Of a stretch of 64,000 bases of DNA, positions 32,610-40,720 are shown piece after piece. The notes beneath the pieces are model-generated. The model ran no database searches. It saw only the letters and a program-made list of their open reading frames with translations, and had not been told where the DNA came from. Numbering within the stretch: position 1 is the stretch's first letter; every line of letters starts with the position of its first letter. The translations under genes were made by a program, and so were the position numbers. This stretch comes from Dyadobacter chenwenxiniae (GTDB taxonomy: Bacteria > Bacteroidota > Bacteroidia > Cytophagales > Spirosomataceae), in contig NZ_CP094997.1 of NCBI RefSeq assembly GCF_022869785.1, positions 6,887,001-6,951,000 on the forward strand, read 5' to 3'.

Positions 32610-33713
32610 ATGAGCAAACACGGACGCATTTTGGTCGCCATGAGTGGCGGCATCGACAGCTCGCTTGCAGCTGTTATGTTACACGAACAAGGTTATGAGG
32701 TCATTGGTATGACCATGAAAACCTGGGATTACGCCAGCAGCGGTGGCACCAAGAAAGAAACCGGCTGCTGCTCTCTTGACTCTATCAACGACGCCCGAAA
32801 CATCGCGGTTGAATTGGGTTTCCCCCATTACATTCTGGACATACGCGCCGAATTCGGCGATTACGTGATCGACCACTTTACAGGTGAGTATCTCGAAGGC
32901 CGCACGCCTAATCCTTGTGTGTTATGTAACACTCACATTAAATGGGACGCGCTGTTAAAACGCGCTGACCGCCTGGATTGCGAATTTATCGCGACAGGAC
33001 ATTATGCCAATATGCAATTTCACGATGGCCGTCATTATGTTTCCAAAGGCATTGACAGCTGGAAAGATCAGAGTTACGTGCTTTGGGGTGTTTCGCAGGA
33101 AAGCCTGGCCCGCACAAAATTGCCATTGGGTTATCTGCATAAATCAGAAATTCGTGAAATGGCACGCGAAAGAGGTTTTATTGATCTGGTCAACAAATCA
33201 GAAAGCTATGAAATCTGTTTCGTGCCGGATAATGATTACAGAGGGTTCCTGAAAAGAAGGATTCCGGGTCTGGAAGCAGAGGTTGCTGGTGGAAACTTCG
33301 TTTTTGAAGACGGCACAATCGTCGGGAAACATGAAGGTTATCCGTTTTATACTGTGGGTCAGCGCAAGGGATTAGGCATTGCATTGGGTAAACCTGCATT
33401 TGTCACGGAAATCAGAAAAGATACAAATGAAGTCGTTCTGGGAGATCTGCCTGACCTTTTCAGGGATGGCATGTATGTCAGCAAACTGAATCTGCAAAAA
33501 TACGCTTCCCTCGAAAAACCGCTCGAAACAGTCACAAAAGTGCGCTACAAACACGACGGAACGCCGGCAACCATTGAACAAATCGAGCCGGATAAAATCG
33601 TTGCTAAATTCCACGACGGCGTCAACGGCATCGCGCCAGGGCAGGCTGCAGTGTTTTATGAAGGGGATGATGTTGTTGGCGGCGGCTGGATTATGAAGAG
33701 TTTCCGGCAGTAA
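32610..33713 (+). CDS. mnmA: tRNA-specific 2-thiouridylase
   Basis: 367 residues. The PP-loop AMSGGIDSSLAAV binds ATP. The catalytic cysteines are in NPCVLCN (nucleophile Cys 103) and YEICFVPD (persulfide Cys 203), the pair that works in E. coli MnmA. GHYANM and SWKDQSYVLWGVSQE are further signatures. It thiolates U34 of tRNA-Lys, -Glu and -Gln in the cytoplasm. A CC-containing insert (SGGTKKETGCCSLDS, about 44-58) is usual in Bacteroidota. A perfect palindrome follows the stop and ends the gene facing rlmB. Confidence 0.95.
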   Translation: MSKHGRILVAMSGGIDSSLAAVMLHEQGYEVIGMTMKTWDYASSGGTKKETGCCSLDSINDARNIAVELGFPHYILDIRAEFGDYVIDHFTGEYLEGRTPNPCVLCNTHIKWDALLKRADRLDCEFIATGHYANMQFHDGRHYVSKGIDSWKDQSYVLWGVSQESLARTKLPLGYLHKSEIREMARERGFIDLVNKSESYEICFVPDNDYRGFLKRRIPGLEAEVAGGNFVFEDGTIVGKHEGYPFYTVGQRKGLGIALGKPAFVTEIRKDTNEVVLGDLPDLFRDGMYVSKLNLQKYASLEKPLETVTKVRYKHDGTPATIEQIEPDKIVAKFHDGVNGIAPGQAAVFYEGDDVVGGGWIMKSFRQ

Positions 33714-33714
33714 C

Positions 33715-33747
33715 AGACTTTCCAAGTCTTCAAGACTTGGAAAGTCT
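33715..33747. repeat. 33-base palindrome, likely bidirectional terminator (copy 2)
   Basis: Arms agactttccaagtctt and complement around one C, starting two bases after the mnmA stop and ending just before the rlmB stop. It is identical to the copy at 20650 except that one T-A pair is a C-G pair. Confidence 0.85.
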
Positions 33748-33749
33748 AA

Positions 33750-34523
33750 TCAAATTTTTGTCCGCTGCCTAACAGCCTCATAAAGCACAATCGAGCTAGC
33801 CACGGAAACATTCAACGACTCTACTTGCCCATTCAGTGGAATTCTTGCTCCTGAATCTGCCAGCTGAATAAATTCCTTTGAAATACCATCTTCCTCGGAA
33901 CCCATAATGATCACTGTCGGGATCGAGAAATCAATTTCATACAATGACTTTTCTGTTTTTTCCGTACAGGCAATGATCTGTAAACCACTGTTGCGGAGAT
34001 ATTGTAGCGTTTCGTACAGATTTGGTTCGCGGCAAACGGGCAGGAAGTTTAACGCGCCGGATGACGTTTTCATGGCATCCGCGTTGATCTGTGCGCCGCC
34101 TTTTGTAGGGACAATAAGTGCTTGAACACCGGCACATTCTGCCGTTCTGGCAATCGCTCCGAAGTTTCTGACGTCAGTGATCCTGTCTAGAAGCAGCAAC
34201 AATGGCGTCTTGCCTTCTTCATAAACCTGCGTAAGCACGTTGTGAAGGGGCATATACTGGATCGGGGAGACGAAAGCGATAACGCCTTGGTGATTTTTTC
34301 GGGTTACACGGTTGAGTTTTTCAACCGGCACGCGCTGAAAAGGAACGCCCAATTCCTTTGCAAGTTTCTCAATTTCAGCAAGTCCGAATTCTCTCTGAAT
34401 GAATAATCGTTCTATTTCTTTTCCCGAACGAAGGGTTTCAAGTACAGACTGCGTACCAAAAACCATGTCGGCCTGGGACTGTCTTGGGGCGGGTTTTCTT
34501 ACCGTATACTGCCGTTTCTCCAT
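33750..34523 (-). CDS. rlmB: 23S rRNA (guanosine-2'-O-)-methyltransferase, SpoU family
   Basis: 257 residues from ATG 34523 (MEKRQYTVRKPAPRQSQADMVFG). The substrate-binding L30e-like N-terminal domain is followed by the trefoil-knot SPOUT domain. Its motifs are LDRITDVRNFGAIARTAECAG (motif 1 with Asn/Arg), IIMGSEEDGIS (motif 2) and IPLNGQVESLNVSVASSIVLYEA (motif 3). The family methylates G2251 in the peptidyl-transferase P loop or a related site. The start overlaps the end of the upstream GWxTD gene by 25 bases, implying translational coupling. Confidence 0.9.
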   Translation of the reverse strand: MEKRQYTVRKPAPRQSQADMVFGTQSVLETLRSGKEIERLFIQREFGLAEIEKLAKELGVPFQRVPVEKLNRVTRKNHQGVIAFVSPIQYMPLHNVLTQVYEEGKTPLLLLLDRITDVRNFGAIARTAECAGVQALIVPTKGGAQINADAMKTSSGALNFLPVCREPNLYETLQYLRNSGLQIIACTEKTEKSLYEIDFSIPTVIIMGSEEDGISKEFIQLADSGARIPLNGQVESLNVSVASSIVLYEAVRQRTKI

Positions 34524-35782
34524 GCTTCTACAACTGGATACCAAATGGGCTGGTATTCCGCATAGCGAACCAGTTCATAATGATCATCCACAAATTGATT
34601 GTTTTTTCTATTAAATGTAAAATTGACGTTCTGCGCATTGCCGCGTTGATCATAGGTCCAAACTTCCCGATCCTTACTGCGTTGAACTTTATCCGGTGGG
34701 CCCAGGACGATGTAAATCATTCCTTTATCTGTTTTCCACCCTTCTTTATATGTAGTAAAAAGCTGATTTGCTTCCTCAACGCGGCCGTAAAATGAACGGA
34801 TGGATTGTTGCGCCAGAGGAGCATTTCCATTCATTAATGTCAGCCAGTATTTGTCAAGCGCTTTTTTGTAATCTTCTGCTTTTTTAATCTCGTTAATTTC
34901 GTTGTTGGTGCTCATGTAAAGCAACGGTCCGAGCAGGTTTTGCGGGCGTGTCATCTTTGGAAAGCGCTCATTTACAACGAGTATGCCTAGACCCTCCGAT
35001 TGTGTTGTGTCCGCGAAAATGTTGTACAAGCCTTCTTTTGTAAATGCAAGCTGCTGGTCCGAACTGATTGTGAATGAGCTGTCAACTTCAAGGGATTTGC
35101 TTACATTCTTAGGCGCAATGTTCATAGGCGATCCTGCCGCCTCGAAATCATGATTGTAATAAAACACGTGCAATTGCTCGCTTCCGCCAGTTGCTCTTTT
35201 TAAGGTAAATGGCTCATTAGTATTAATATAATGACGTTGCAATGGCTGGCTGCTGCTGGCAGTATAAACGCCATATGTTTGGTTAACGCCCTGCTTTTTA
35301 AATCTGATAGTGAGGTCATTGAGAACCTTTTTCAATGTTCCCGTCTGGCTTATTTCACTCAATAGAACGCCATATTCCTTATCCGGGCTCTTAATCTCGT
35401 ACGAGATCACGATCTTTTGGCCAGCTTGGGAAACATTGGAAGAATCCAGTTTCACATTGCCATAGCCGAAGCGATCACGCGTTCCGTAATCCGAGTAAAT
35501 GACGTAATTGAGGTTGTAAAGCTTGATAAAATCAGCAGGGGAAATCGGGTTTTTGCCTTTGAAAGCATCCACGTAAAGATAGATTTTGGTCTGCGTGGTG
35601 TCTTTCAGTAAATATTTACTTTGAATGGCAATGAGGGAAAGTTCTTCGTTAATTGGCGCGGATTGCTGTGTGGGGCGAACCTGGGCTTCCGGAATTTGCT
35701 TCATAGGCTTGTTGGATGACGCACATCCAGCTAGCACCAAGGCAGTTAAAACACAAATATAAAAGCTTAAAGTAGTTCTCAT
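34499..35782 (-). CDS. GWxTD domain lipoprotein
   Basis: 427 residues from ATG 35782. The lipoprotein signal MRTTLSFYICVLTALVLAGC ends in a clear lipobox, so the protein should be anchored by Cys 20. The C-terminal region contains the hallmark GWKTDKGMIYIVLGPPDKV followed by EVWTYDQRG and WYPVVEAWRNG, as in GWxTD family proteins of Bacteroidota, whose role is unknown. The central 250 residues are beta-rich and have no motif I can name. It is upstream of and overlaps rlmB, although the two have no obvious functional link. Confidence 0.87.
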   Translation of the reverse strand: MRTTLSFYICVLTALVLAGCASSNKPMKQIPEAQVRPTQQSAPINEELSLIAIQSKYLLKDTTQTKIYLYVDAFKGKNPISPADFIKLYNLNYVIYSDYGTRDRFGYGNVKLDSSNVSQAGQKIVISYEIKSPDKEYGVLLSEISQTGTLKKVLNDLTIRFKKQGVNQTYGVYTASSSQPLQRHYINTNEPFTLKRATGGSEQLHVFYYNHDFEAAGSPMNIAPKNVSKSLEVDSSFTISSDQQLAFTKEGLYNIFADTTQSEGLGILVVNERFPKMTRPQNLLGPLLYMSTNNEINEIKKAEDYKKALDKYWLTLMNGNAPLAQQSIRSFYGRVEEANQLFTTYKEGWKTDKGMIYIVLGPPDKVQRSKDREVWTYDQRGNAQNVNFTFNRKNNQFVDDHYELVRYAEYQPIWYPVVEAWRNGSIR

Positions 35783-35854
35783 GTACATGTTTTCATCATT
35801 TGTCAAATAACGAACGAACAGGTAAAATTACCCAATAAAACGGTAAGAAAATTT

Positions 35855-36745
35855 TTATTCTGGTTTCTTGCTCGCACGGTTGGCATTTTTAATCTGATCT
35901 TCAAGGACATCCCACTGATCATCAGTGACTTCTTTCAGAAAATTGAACTGTCCGGCGGACAAAACTTCACCTCCATCCAGGGTTATCACCTCGCCCGTCA
36001 TATAAGCTGAAAAATCGGACATCAGATAAGCCGCAAGATTGGCCAGTTCCTGGTGATCGCCCACACGCTCCAGGGGAATGCGGTTTTCGAAAGAGAATTT
36101 CTTGGCGAGTTCTTCGGGAAAAAGCCGCTCCCACGCTCCTTTTGTAGGAAATGGCCCTGGTGCAATGGCATTCAGCCTGATCCCGTGATCCGCCCACTCG
36201 AAAGCCAGCGATTTGGTCATGGCAAGCACGCCTGCTTTTGCCATAGCAGAAGGGACCACCCAGCCCGAACCTGTCCATGCATACGTTGTCGAAATGTTTA
36301 GAACCGTCCCCTTAATGTTATTTTCAATCCAATATTTACCCAAAGCGAGCGTGAAATAATAAGTCCCACGCAAAACAATGTCGACAACCACATCCACGGC
36401 TTTATAGGAAAGCCTTTCGGTAGGGCTGATAAAATTACCAGCAGAATTATTGACCAAGCCATTCACATTTCCGAATTTCTCAATCGCTTTTGCAATCACA
36501 TTTTCGATTTGCTCCGGTTTACGTACGTCACATTCAATGGCTAAGACGCTTCCGCCAACGGTCTCTTCTAGCTCCTTTGCCGTTTTTTCAAGGACTTCAA
36601 GACGTCGGCTGCAAATCACAATGTTAGCGCCCAGTTTCAGGAAATAGCTGGCCATGGATTTTCCCAGTCCCGTGCCGCCCCCGGTAACAATGATCGTTTT
36701 ATTTTTCAGCGCATCATCGCGCAACATTCCCTCCGTATGGATCAT
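35855..36745 (-). CDS. SDR-family oxidoreductase, 2,4-dienoyl-CoA reductase-like
   Basis: 296 residues. The Rossmann motif is TGGGTGLGKSMA, and VNNSAGNFISPTERLS provides the NNAG-like motif. At the active site the usual Tyr-x-x-x-Lys is replaced by Ser-x-x-x-Lys (PSAMAKAGVLAMTKSLA). This replacement is characteristic of 2,4-dienoyl-CoA reductases such as DECR, so the enzyme probably reduces a conjugated enoyl-CoA with NADPH during beta-oxidation of unsaturated fatty acids. APGPFPTKGAWERLFP fits the same subgroup. The start could also be ATG 36727. Confidence 0.85.
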   Translation of the reverse strand: MIHTEGMLRDDALKNKTIIVTGGGTGLGKSMASYFLKLGANIVICSRRLEVLEKTAKELEETVGGSVLAIECDVRKPEQIENVIAKAIEKFGNVNGLVNNSAGNFISPTERLSYKAVDVVVDIVLRGTYYFTLALGKYWIENNIKGTVLNISTTYAWTGSGWVVPSAMAKAGVLAMTKSLAFEWADHGIRLNAIAPGPFPTKGAWERLFPEELAKKFSFENRIPLERVGDHQELANLAAYLMSDFSAYMTGEVITLDGGEVLSAGQFNFLKEVTDDQWDVLEDQIKNANRASKKPE

Positions 36746-36824
36746 CAGAATTAGATTTTATGGATGCGGGTAAAGGTAAATTTTTATCTAAAATTGTTAT
36801 ATTTTGTTTTAAAATAATAAGCTT

Positions 36825-37538
36825 ATGATGAACCAGGTGAAGGACATAATGAACCAGCTGGCGGAGCTCGGCAGCGAACAAACCCTGAAAACTTTCCGGA
36901 ATCATGGCGGCGTCGAGCCTATGTATGGCGTGAAAATCGGTGATATGAAGCCGATATTGAAAAAACACAAAAACAACCACCAACTCGCACTGGAGCTTTA
37001 CAAAACCGGCAATTCGGACGTTATGTATCTGGCTGGACTAATGTCAAATCCGTCGTTGCTGACACCGGAAGTACTGGACGAATGGGTTGAACGTGCGCCG
37101 TGGCATATGATCAGCGAGTACACCGTCGCGTGGAACGCTGCGGAGAGTCCATATGGCTTTGAAATGGCCCGGAAATGGATTGAATCTGATAAAGAACTGA
37201 TTGCAGGCGCAGGTTGGTCGGCACTGGGTTGCTTAATGGCACTTACGCCGGATGAGCGGATTGATAAAGAAGAAGTTGATCAGCTCCTGGACCGCGTTGA
37301 GAACCAAATTCCGGATGCGCCGAATCGTGTCCGGTATGTAATGAATGGCTTTATAATTGCTGTCGGATCCTATTATAAGCCGTCGGCTGAGAAAGCATTA
37401 GAGATTGCAAACAGGGTCGGAAAAGTGAGTGTCAATGTGGGTAATACGGCCTGCAAAGTGCCCTATGCGCCCGACTATATTCGAAAAGTTTGGGATACGG
37501 GCAGGTTAGGGGCAAAAAGAAAAGAAGTGAGATGCTGA
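36825..37538 (+). CDS. DNA alkylation repair protein, AlkD-like
   Basis: 237 residues, almost all helical, in HEAT-like repeats. GVKIGDMKPILKKHKNNHQLALELYKTG and WVERAPWHMISEYTVAW match the alkylation-repair family (COG4912), to which the DNA glycosylase AlkD belongs. Members excise bulky or cationic bases such as 3-methyladenine without base flipping; this protein's own activity is not proven by its sequence. Its stop lies 2 bases before the pyrB stop, in tail-to-tail arrangement. ATG at 36825 or the next Met codon are both possible starts. Confidence 0.82.
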   Translation: MMNQVKDIMNQLAELGSEQTLKTFRNHGGVEPMYGVKIGDMKPILKKHKNNHQLALELYKTGNSDVMYLAGLMSNPSLLTPEVLDEWVERAPWHMISEYTVAWNAAESPYGFEMARKWIESDKELIAGAGWSALGCLMALTPDERIDKEEVDQLLDRVENQIPDAPNRVRYVMNGFIIAVGSYYKPSAEKALEIANRVGKVSVNVGNTACKVPYAPDYIRKVWDTGRLGAKRKEVRC

Positions 37539-37540
37539 AA

Positions 37541-38461
37541 TTACTGCTGTGCGAGCAGATAAAGCACTGCCATCCGCACGGCGACCCCGTTTTCAACCTG
37601 ATTTAAAATAATAGAATGACTGGAATCGGCCGCATCGGAGGAAAGCTCAACTCCACGATTGATTGGGCCAGGGTGCATCAGGACAATTTCTTTATTCAAA
37701 TCATCCAGCATCGCCTTATTAATGCCATAATAGAGTGAATATTCCCTTAATGACGGAAAATATTTGATCTGCTGACGTTCCAGCTGAATGCGGAGCACAT
37801 TAGCGACGTCGCACCATTGTAATGCTTCCTTTACGTTGTGACTTATCTTGACGCCCAACTCGTCCAGATGCTTGGGAATCAATGTAGACGGGCCGCAAAC
37901 CATAACTTCTGCTCCTAATTTTTGCAGACAAAAAATGTTGGAAAGCGCAACCCGTGAGTGGGTGATGTCGCCAATGATGGCCACTTTCTTTCCGGTAAGA
38001 TCGCCCAGCTTCTCGCGCATCGAGAAAGCATCGAGCAATGCTTGCGTAGGATGCTCGTGCGTGCCGTCGCCCGCGTTCACAACATTGGCGGGAATGCGCG
38101 TAGACAAGTAATGTGGCGCTCCCGGGCTGCTATGACGCATCACGATCATATCCACTTTCATGGCGAGGATATTATTGACCGTATCCAGCAGCGTTTCACC
38201 CTTTTTTACCGAGCTTCCCGAGGCTGAAAAATTAACTACATCAGCAGAAAGACGCTTTTCGGCTAACTCAAAAGACAACCGTGTACGGGTCGAATTTTCG
38301 AAAAAAACGTTTGCTATGGTAATATCCCGGAGCGATGGGACTTTCTTGATGGGCCGGTTAATGACGTCCTTGAACTGCGTTGCCGTGTCTAAGATGGTAT
38401 GAATGTCATTCTCGTTCAGGTTTTTAATTCCAAGTAAGTGCCGGACCGAAAGTTTTGTCAT
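37541..38461 (-). CDS. pyrB: Aspartate carbamoyltransferase catalytic chain
   Basis: 306 residues. The carbamoyl-phosphate site is ENSTRTRLSFELAEKRL, the 80s-loop region KKGETLLDTVNNI, and the aspartate-binding part HPTQALLDAFSM and MHPGPINRGVELSSDAAD. It makes carbamoyl aspartate in pyrimidine synthesis. No regulatory chain gene (pyrI) is adjacent, so the enzyme is probably the unregulated trimer class or has its partner elsewhere. It is divergent from the GreA-like gene; both sides carry a TATCTTTG -7 box. Confidence 0.95.
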   Translation of the reverse strand: MTKLSVRHLLGIKNLNENDIHTILDTATQFKDVINRPIKKVPSLRDITIANVFFENSTRTRLSFELAEKRLSADVVNFSASGSSVKKGETLLDTVNNILAMKVDMIVMRHSSPGAPHYLSTRIPANVVNAGDGTHEHPTQALLDAFSMREKLGDLTGKKVAIIGDITHSRVALSNIFCLQKLGAEVMVCGPSTLIPKHLDELGVKISHNVKEALQWCDVANVLRIQLERQQIKYFPSLREYSLYYGINKAMLDDLNKEIVLMHPGPINRGVELSSDAADSSHSIILNQVENGVAVRMAVLYLLAQQ

Positions 38462-38484
38462 TGCTGGTATTCAAGAAAGTTTGG

Positions 38485-38492
38485 CAAAGATA
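38485..38492 (-). promoter_or_regulatory. Putative -7 box for pyrB
   Basis: TATCTTTG on the minus strand, 24 bases before the pyrB ATG; exact TAnnTTTG match, -33 element unclear. Confidence 0.45.
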
Positions 38493-38560
38493 ATAAGGAA
38501 GCTGGCAACGCGAAAACGCATTTGGAAATTTCCCATCCCGATTTCTTCGTCACAGCTGAC

Positions 38561-38568
38561 TATCTTTG
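38561..38568 (+). promoter_or_regulatory. Putative -7 box for the GreA-like gene
   Basis: TATCTTTG on the plus strand, 55 bases before the ATG at 38624; exact TAnnTTTG match, -33 element unclear. Confidence 0.45.
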
Positions 38569-38623
38569 GCACATTACCATGCTTTTTTCTGGTAAGCATA
38601 ACGACTCAAAAATTTTGAATAGA

Positions 38624-39070
38624 ATGGATAAGGCTGCATTGATAACTTATATAAAATCACTTTTGGAAGAGCGCATGATGGTGGCGTGGAATGCGATGGA
38701 AGCGGCGCAATCGTCGGCCAATGATCAGGGAAAGAGCTCAATGGGGGACAAATACGAGACTTCCCGCTCTATGGGGCAGCTGGACAGGAATATGCACGCC
38801 CGGCAATATGAGCAGGTGCGGCTGGAAAGATTGGTTTTAGAAAAAATACACGAAAATGAGGTTTCCTTACGCGCCGCAGTAGGCTCATTACTGGAAACGA
38901 CGGCCGGCTGGTTCTTTATCGCTGTGAGCCTGGGAGCAGTAAAAATAGAAGAAGAGACCGTGATGGCAGTCTCTTCTTCGTCGCCTGTTGGCGGATCTTT
39001 GCTGGGAAAAGGCCCCGGCGACAAGTTTGATTTCATGAAACGACAACACGAAATTATCGCGCTGCATTAA
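38624..39070 (+). CDS. GreA/GreB C-terminal-like protein
   Basis: 148 residues from ATG 38624; the longer frame to 38438 overlaps pyrB and lacks sense. The N-terminal 80 residues are helical (LLEERMMVAWNAMEAAQSSANDQGKSSMGDKYETSRSMGQLDRN), like the coiled coil of Gre factors. The C-terminal half (GWFFIAVSLGAVKIEEETVMAVSSSSPVGGSLLGKGPGDKFDF) matches the FKBP-like GreA domain with its SPVGGSLLGKGPGD loop. It may bind RNA polymerase near the secondary channel, but the acidic pair at the coiled-coil tip is not obvious. Its last 4 bases overlap the convergent yebC gene. Confidence 0.7.
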   Translation: MDKAALITYIKSLLEERMMVAWNAMEAAQSSANDQGKSSMGDKYETSRSMGQLDRNMHARQYEQVRLERLVLEKIHENEVSLRAAVGSLLETTAGWFFIAVSLGAVKIEEETVMAVSSSSPVGGSLLGKGPGDKFDFMKRQHEIIALH

Positions 39071-39783
39071 CCCATATTGTGGTAAACGCGCTGCACGTCG
39101 TCATCGTCCTCAATCTTTTCGATCAGTTTTTCAACCTCGGCGACTTCCTCGTCGCTTAACGTTTTGGTGTCATTGGGAATGCGTTCAAAATCTGCTTCAA
39201 CGATTTCGTAGCCGTTTTCTTCCAGATAATGCTGCAAGGCGCCGAACGCAGTGAATTCGCCGTAAATGTTGATCAGGTTGGTTTCTTCATCCAGGAAAAT
39301 CTCTTCACCGCCCACGTCGATCAATTCAAATTCGAACTCTTCGAGGTCTTTGTTGCCCGGATTTTTGATCTTGAAAATACATTTCCGGTCAAAGATGAAA
39401 TCAAGCATGCCCATTGTGCCCAGGCTTCCACCTAGCTTGTTAAAATAGCTTCGCACATTGGCTACGGTCCGCGTTGGGTTGTCCGTAGTGCTTTCAACGA
39501 GGATTGCGACACCGTGCGGTCCGTATCCCTCATAAACCATTTCCTTATAATCCTCCTGATCTTTGGATGTGGCACGTTTTATAGCACGCTCAATGGTGTC
39601 CTTCGGCATATTGGCAGCCCTGGCATTTTGCAAAAGAACTCTCAGCCTTGCGTTTGTATTAGGATCGGCGGTTCCGCTTTTTACGGCAAGGACAATGTCT
39701 TTTCCAATCCTCGTGAAGGTTTTGGCCATTTTGTCCCAACGCTTGAACATCCGCGCTTTTCTATATTCATAAGCTCTTCCCAT
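39067..39783 (-). CDS. YebC/PmpR-family protein (TACO1-like)
   Basis: 238 residues, the family standard. It begins MGRAYEYRKARMFKRWDKMAKTFTRIGKDI and contains NMPKDTIERAIKRAT, YEGYGPHGVAILVESTTDNPTRT and a late FERIPNDTKTLSDEEVAEVEKLIEKIEDDDDVQRVYHNM. Long labelled a transcription factor, the family has more recently been linked to helping ribosomes at proline-rich stretches. The sequence does not decide between the two. It carries an exact minus-strand -7 box TAAATTTG at 39821-39828. Confidence 0.92.
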   Translation of the reverse strand: MGRAYEYRKARMFKRWDKMAKTFTRIGKDIVLAVKSGTADPNTNARLRVLLQNARAANMPKDTIERAIKRATSKDQEDYKEMVYEGYGPHGVAILVESTTDNPTRTVANVRSYFNKLGGSLGTMGMLDFIFDRKCIFKIKNPGNKDLEEFEFELIDVGGEEIFLDEETNLINIYGEFTAFGALQHYLEENGYEIVEADFERIPNDTKTLSDEEVAEVEKLIEKIEDDDDVQRVYHNMG

Positions 39784-39820
39784 GCTTAGCTTTGTAAAAT
39801 GTTATATTGTTAATTCGCTG

Positions 39821-39828
39821 CAAATTTA
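39821..39828 (-). promoter_or_regulatory. Putative -7 box for the YebC-family gene
   Basis: TAAATTTG on the minus strand, 37 bases before the start codon at 39783; exact match to TAnnTTTG, -33 element unclear. Confidence 0.45.
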
Positions 39829-39883
39829 TAAAAGACGATTTAAATCAGGTAAAAATATATTCTTTCAAGAACAACTGTTGTAA

Positions 39884-40348
39884 ATGGATCTGAAATTAAA
39901 CTGGAACTTCAAGACATTTGAAGCGCTCAGCAAGCAGGAGCTCTATGAAATTCTCAGGATACGGAATGAGGTTTTCGTGGTTGAGCAAAGATGCTGCTAC
40001 CCCGATCTCGATGGCAAAGATCAAAAATCGCATCACTTATGCGGTTTCCGGGACGATAACTTGCTGGCCTATGCGCGCATTCTTCCTCCCGGCGTTTCTT
40101 ACGAATTTGCTTCCATTGGCCGCATCGTTGTTTCCGGGCAGGGCAGGGGCATGGGCTACGGGATTGAGCTGTTAAATGAATCTATCAAAAAAGTGGAGGA
40201 GCTGTATGGGAAGACTATTATCAGGATCGGTGCGCAACTTTATTTGAAAAGATTTTATGGCTCCTTCGGCTTCGTACAATCCAGCGGAATTTACCTGGAA
40301 GATGACATCGAACACATCGAAATGACGCGTCAAATCACTGAGTATTAG
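39884..40348 (+). CDS. ElaA-like GNAT acetyltransferase
   Basis: 154 residues. The N-terminus LNWNFKTFEALSKQELYEILRIRNEVFVVEQRCCYPDLDGKD is the ElaA signature. The acetyl-CoA loop reads GRIVVSGQGRGMGYGIELL, and YLKRFYGSFGF completes the GNAT fold. ElaA-type enzymes acetylate small molecules or N-termini of unknown identity; there is no substrate clue here. Cytoplasmic and probably monocistronic. A weak hairpin and T-rich stretch at about 40441-40460 (ggactggtcc then ggcttttt) may end it. Confidence 0.85.
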   Translation: MDLKLNWNFKTFEALSKQELYEILRIRNEVFVVEQRCCYPDLDGKDQKSHHLCGFRDDNLLAYARILPPGVSYEFASIGRIVVSGQGRGMGYGIELLNESIKKVEELYGKTIIRIGAQLYLKRFYGSFGFVQSSGIYLEDDIEHIEMTRQITEY

Positions 40349-40501
40349 AAGTGGAAGAACTTTGGGGAATGAATTCCCGGATTTGATGAATATTTAAACA
40401 CTGCTTGGTTTACGCATTATTCAGATAGGTATAAATAAGTGGACTGGTCCGGCTTTTTGTAGTAAAAAATCTACATTTAGATAAAAAAACTTTGATATAT
40501 T

Positions 40502-40532
40502 TTTGTCTGTTTGTGTTTGTTTCATAATTTGG
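40502..40532 (+). promoter_or_regulatory. Promoter of the metF leader
   Basis: TTTG (40502-40505), a 19-base spacer and a -7-like TAATTTGG (40525-40532, which deviates slightly from TAnnTTTG). Several other TTTG motifs nearby make the exact start uncertain. It would give a leader of about 180 bases. Confidence 0.4.
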
Positions 40533-40537
40533 CACAG

Positions 40538-40680
40538 AATTTTAGTTATTAGTATTCAGTCAAGCAAATTGTTGCCTGGGACTGACGCCCTGTCAGACAC
40601 CCAATAACATTTTTGACGAACACTGATAGAGGAGGGTTTACGTGGAATGGCCTACTGTTATGCGGTAGGCCATTTTTTTT
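40538..40680 (+). ncRNA. metF leader RNA, candidate attenuator or small RNA
   Basis: No protein gene fits the 370 bases between the acetyltransferase and metF. A hairpin ctgac/gtcag with outer tggg/ccca pairing lies around 40575-40605, and a strong terminator ends at 40680, 40 bases before the metF ATG. The arrangement promoter-structured leader-terminator-gene is that of an attenuated gene; the alternative is an independent small RNA. I see none of the conserved sequences of the SAM, SAH, cobalamin or THF riboswitches. Confidence 0.4.
40647..40680 (+). terminator. Strong intrinsic terminator upstream of metF
   Basis: atggcctac (40647-40655) pairs with gtaggccat (40665-40673), loop of nine, followed by eight T (40673-40680). 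Confidence 0.88.
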
Positions 40681-40720
40681 GTTTATTTGTGTCCGAAATC
40701 AGAACACACCACATCATTTC

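Noticed and set aside
38438..38623. 62-codon N-terminal extension of the GreA-like gene
   Set aside because: It overlaps pyrB and its promoter region; the extension has no resemblance to the family.
40613..40720. 36-codon N-terminal extension of metF
   Set aside because: It would have to be translated through the terminator stem, and MetF proteins start at the equivalent of 40721.
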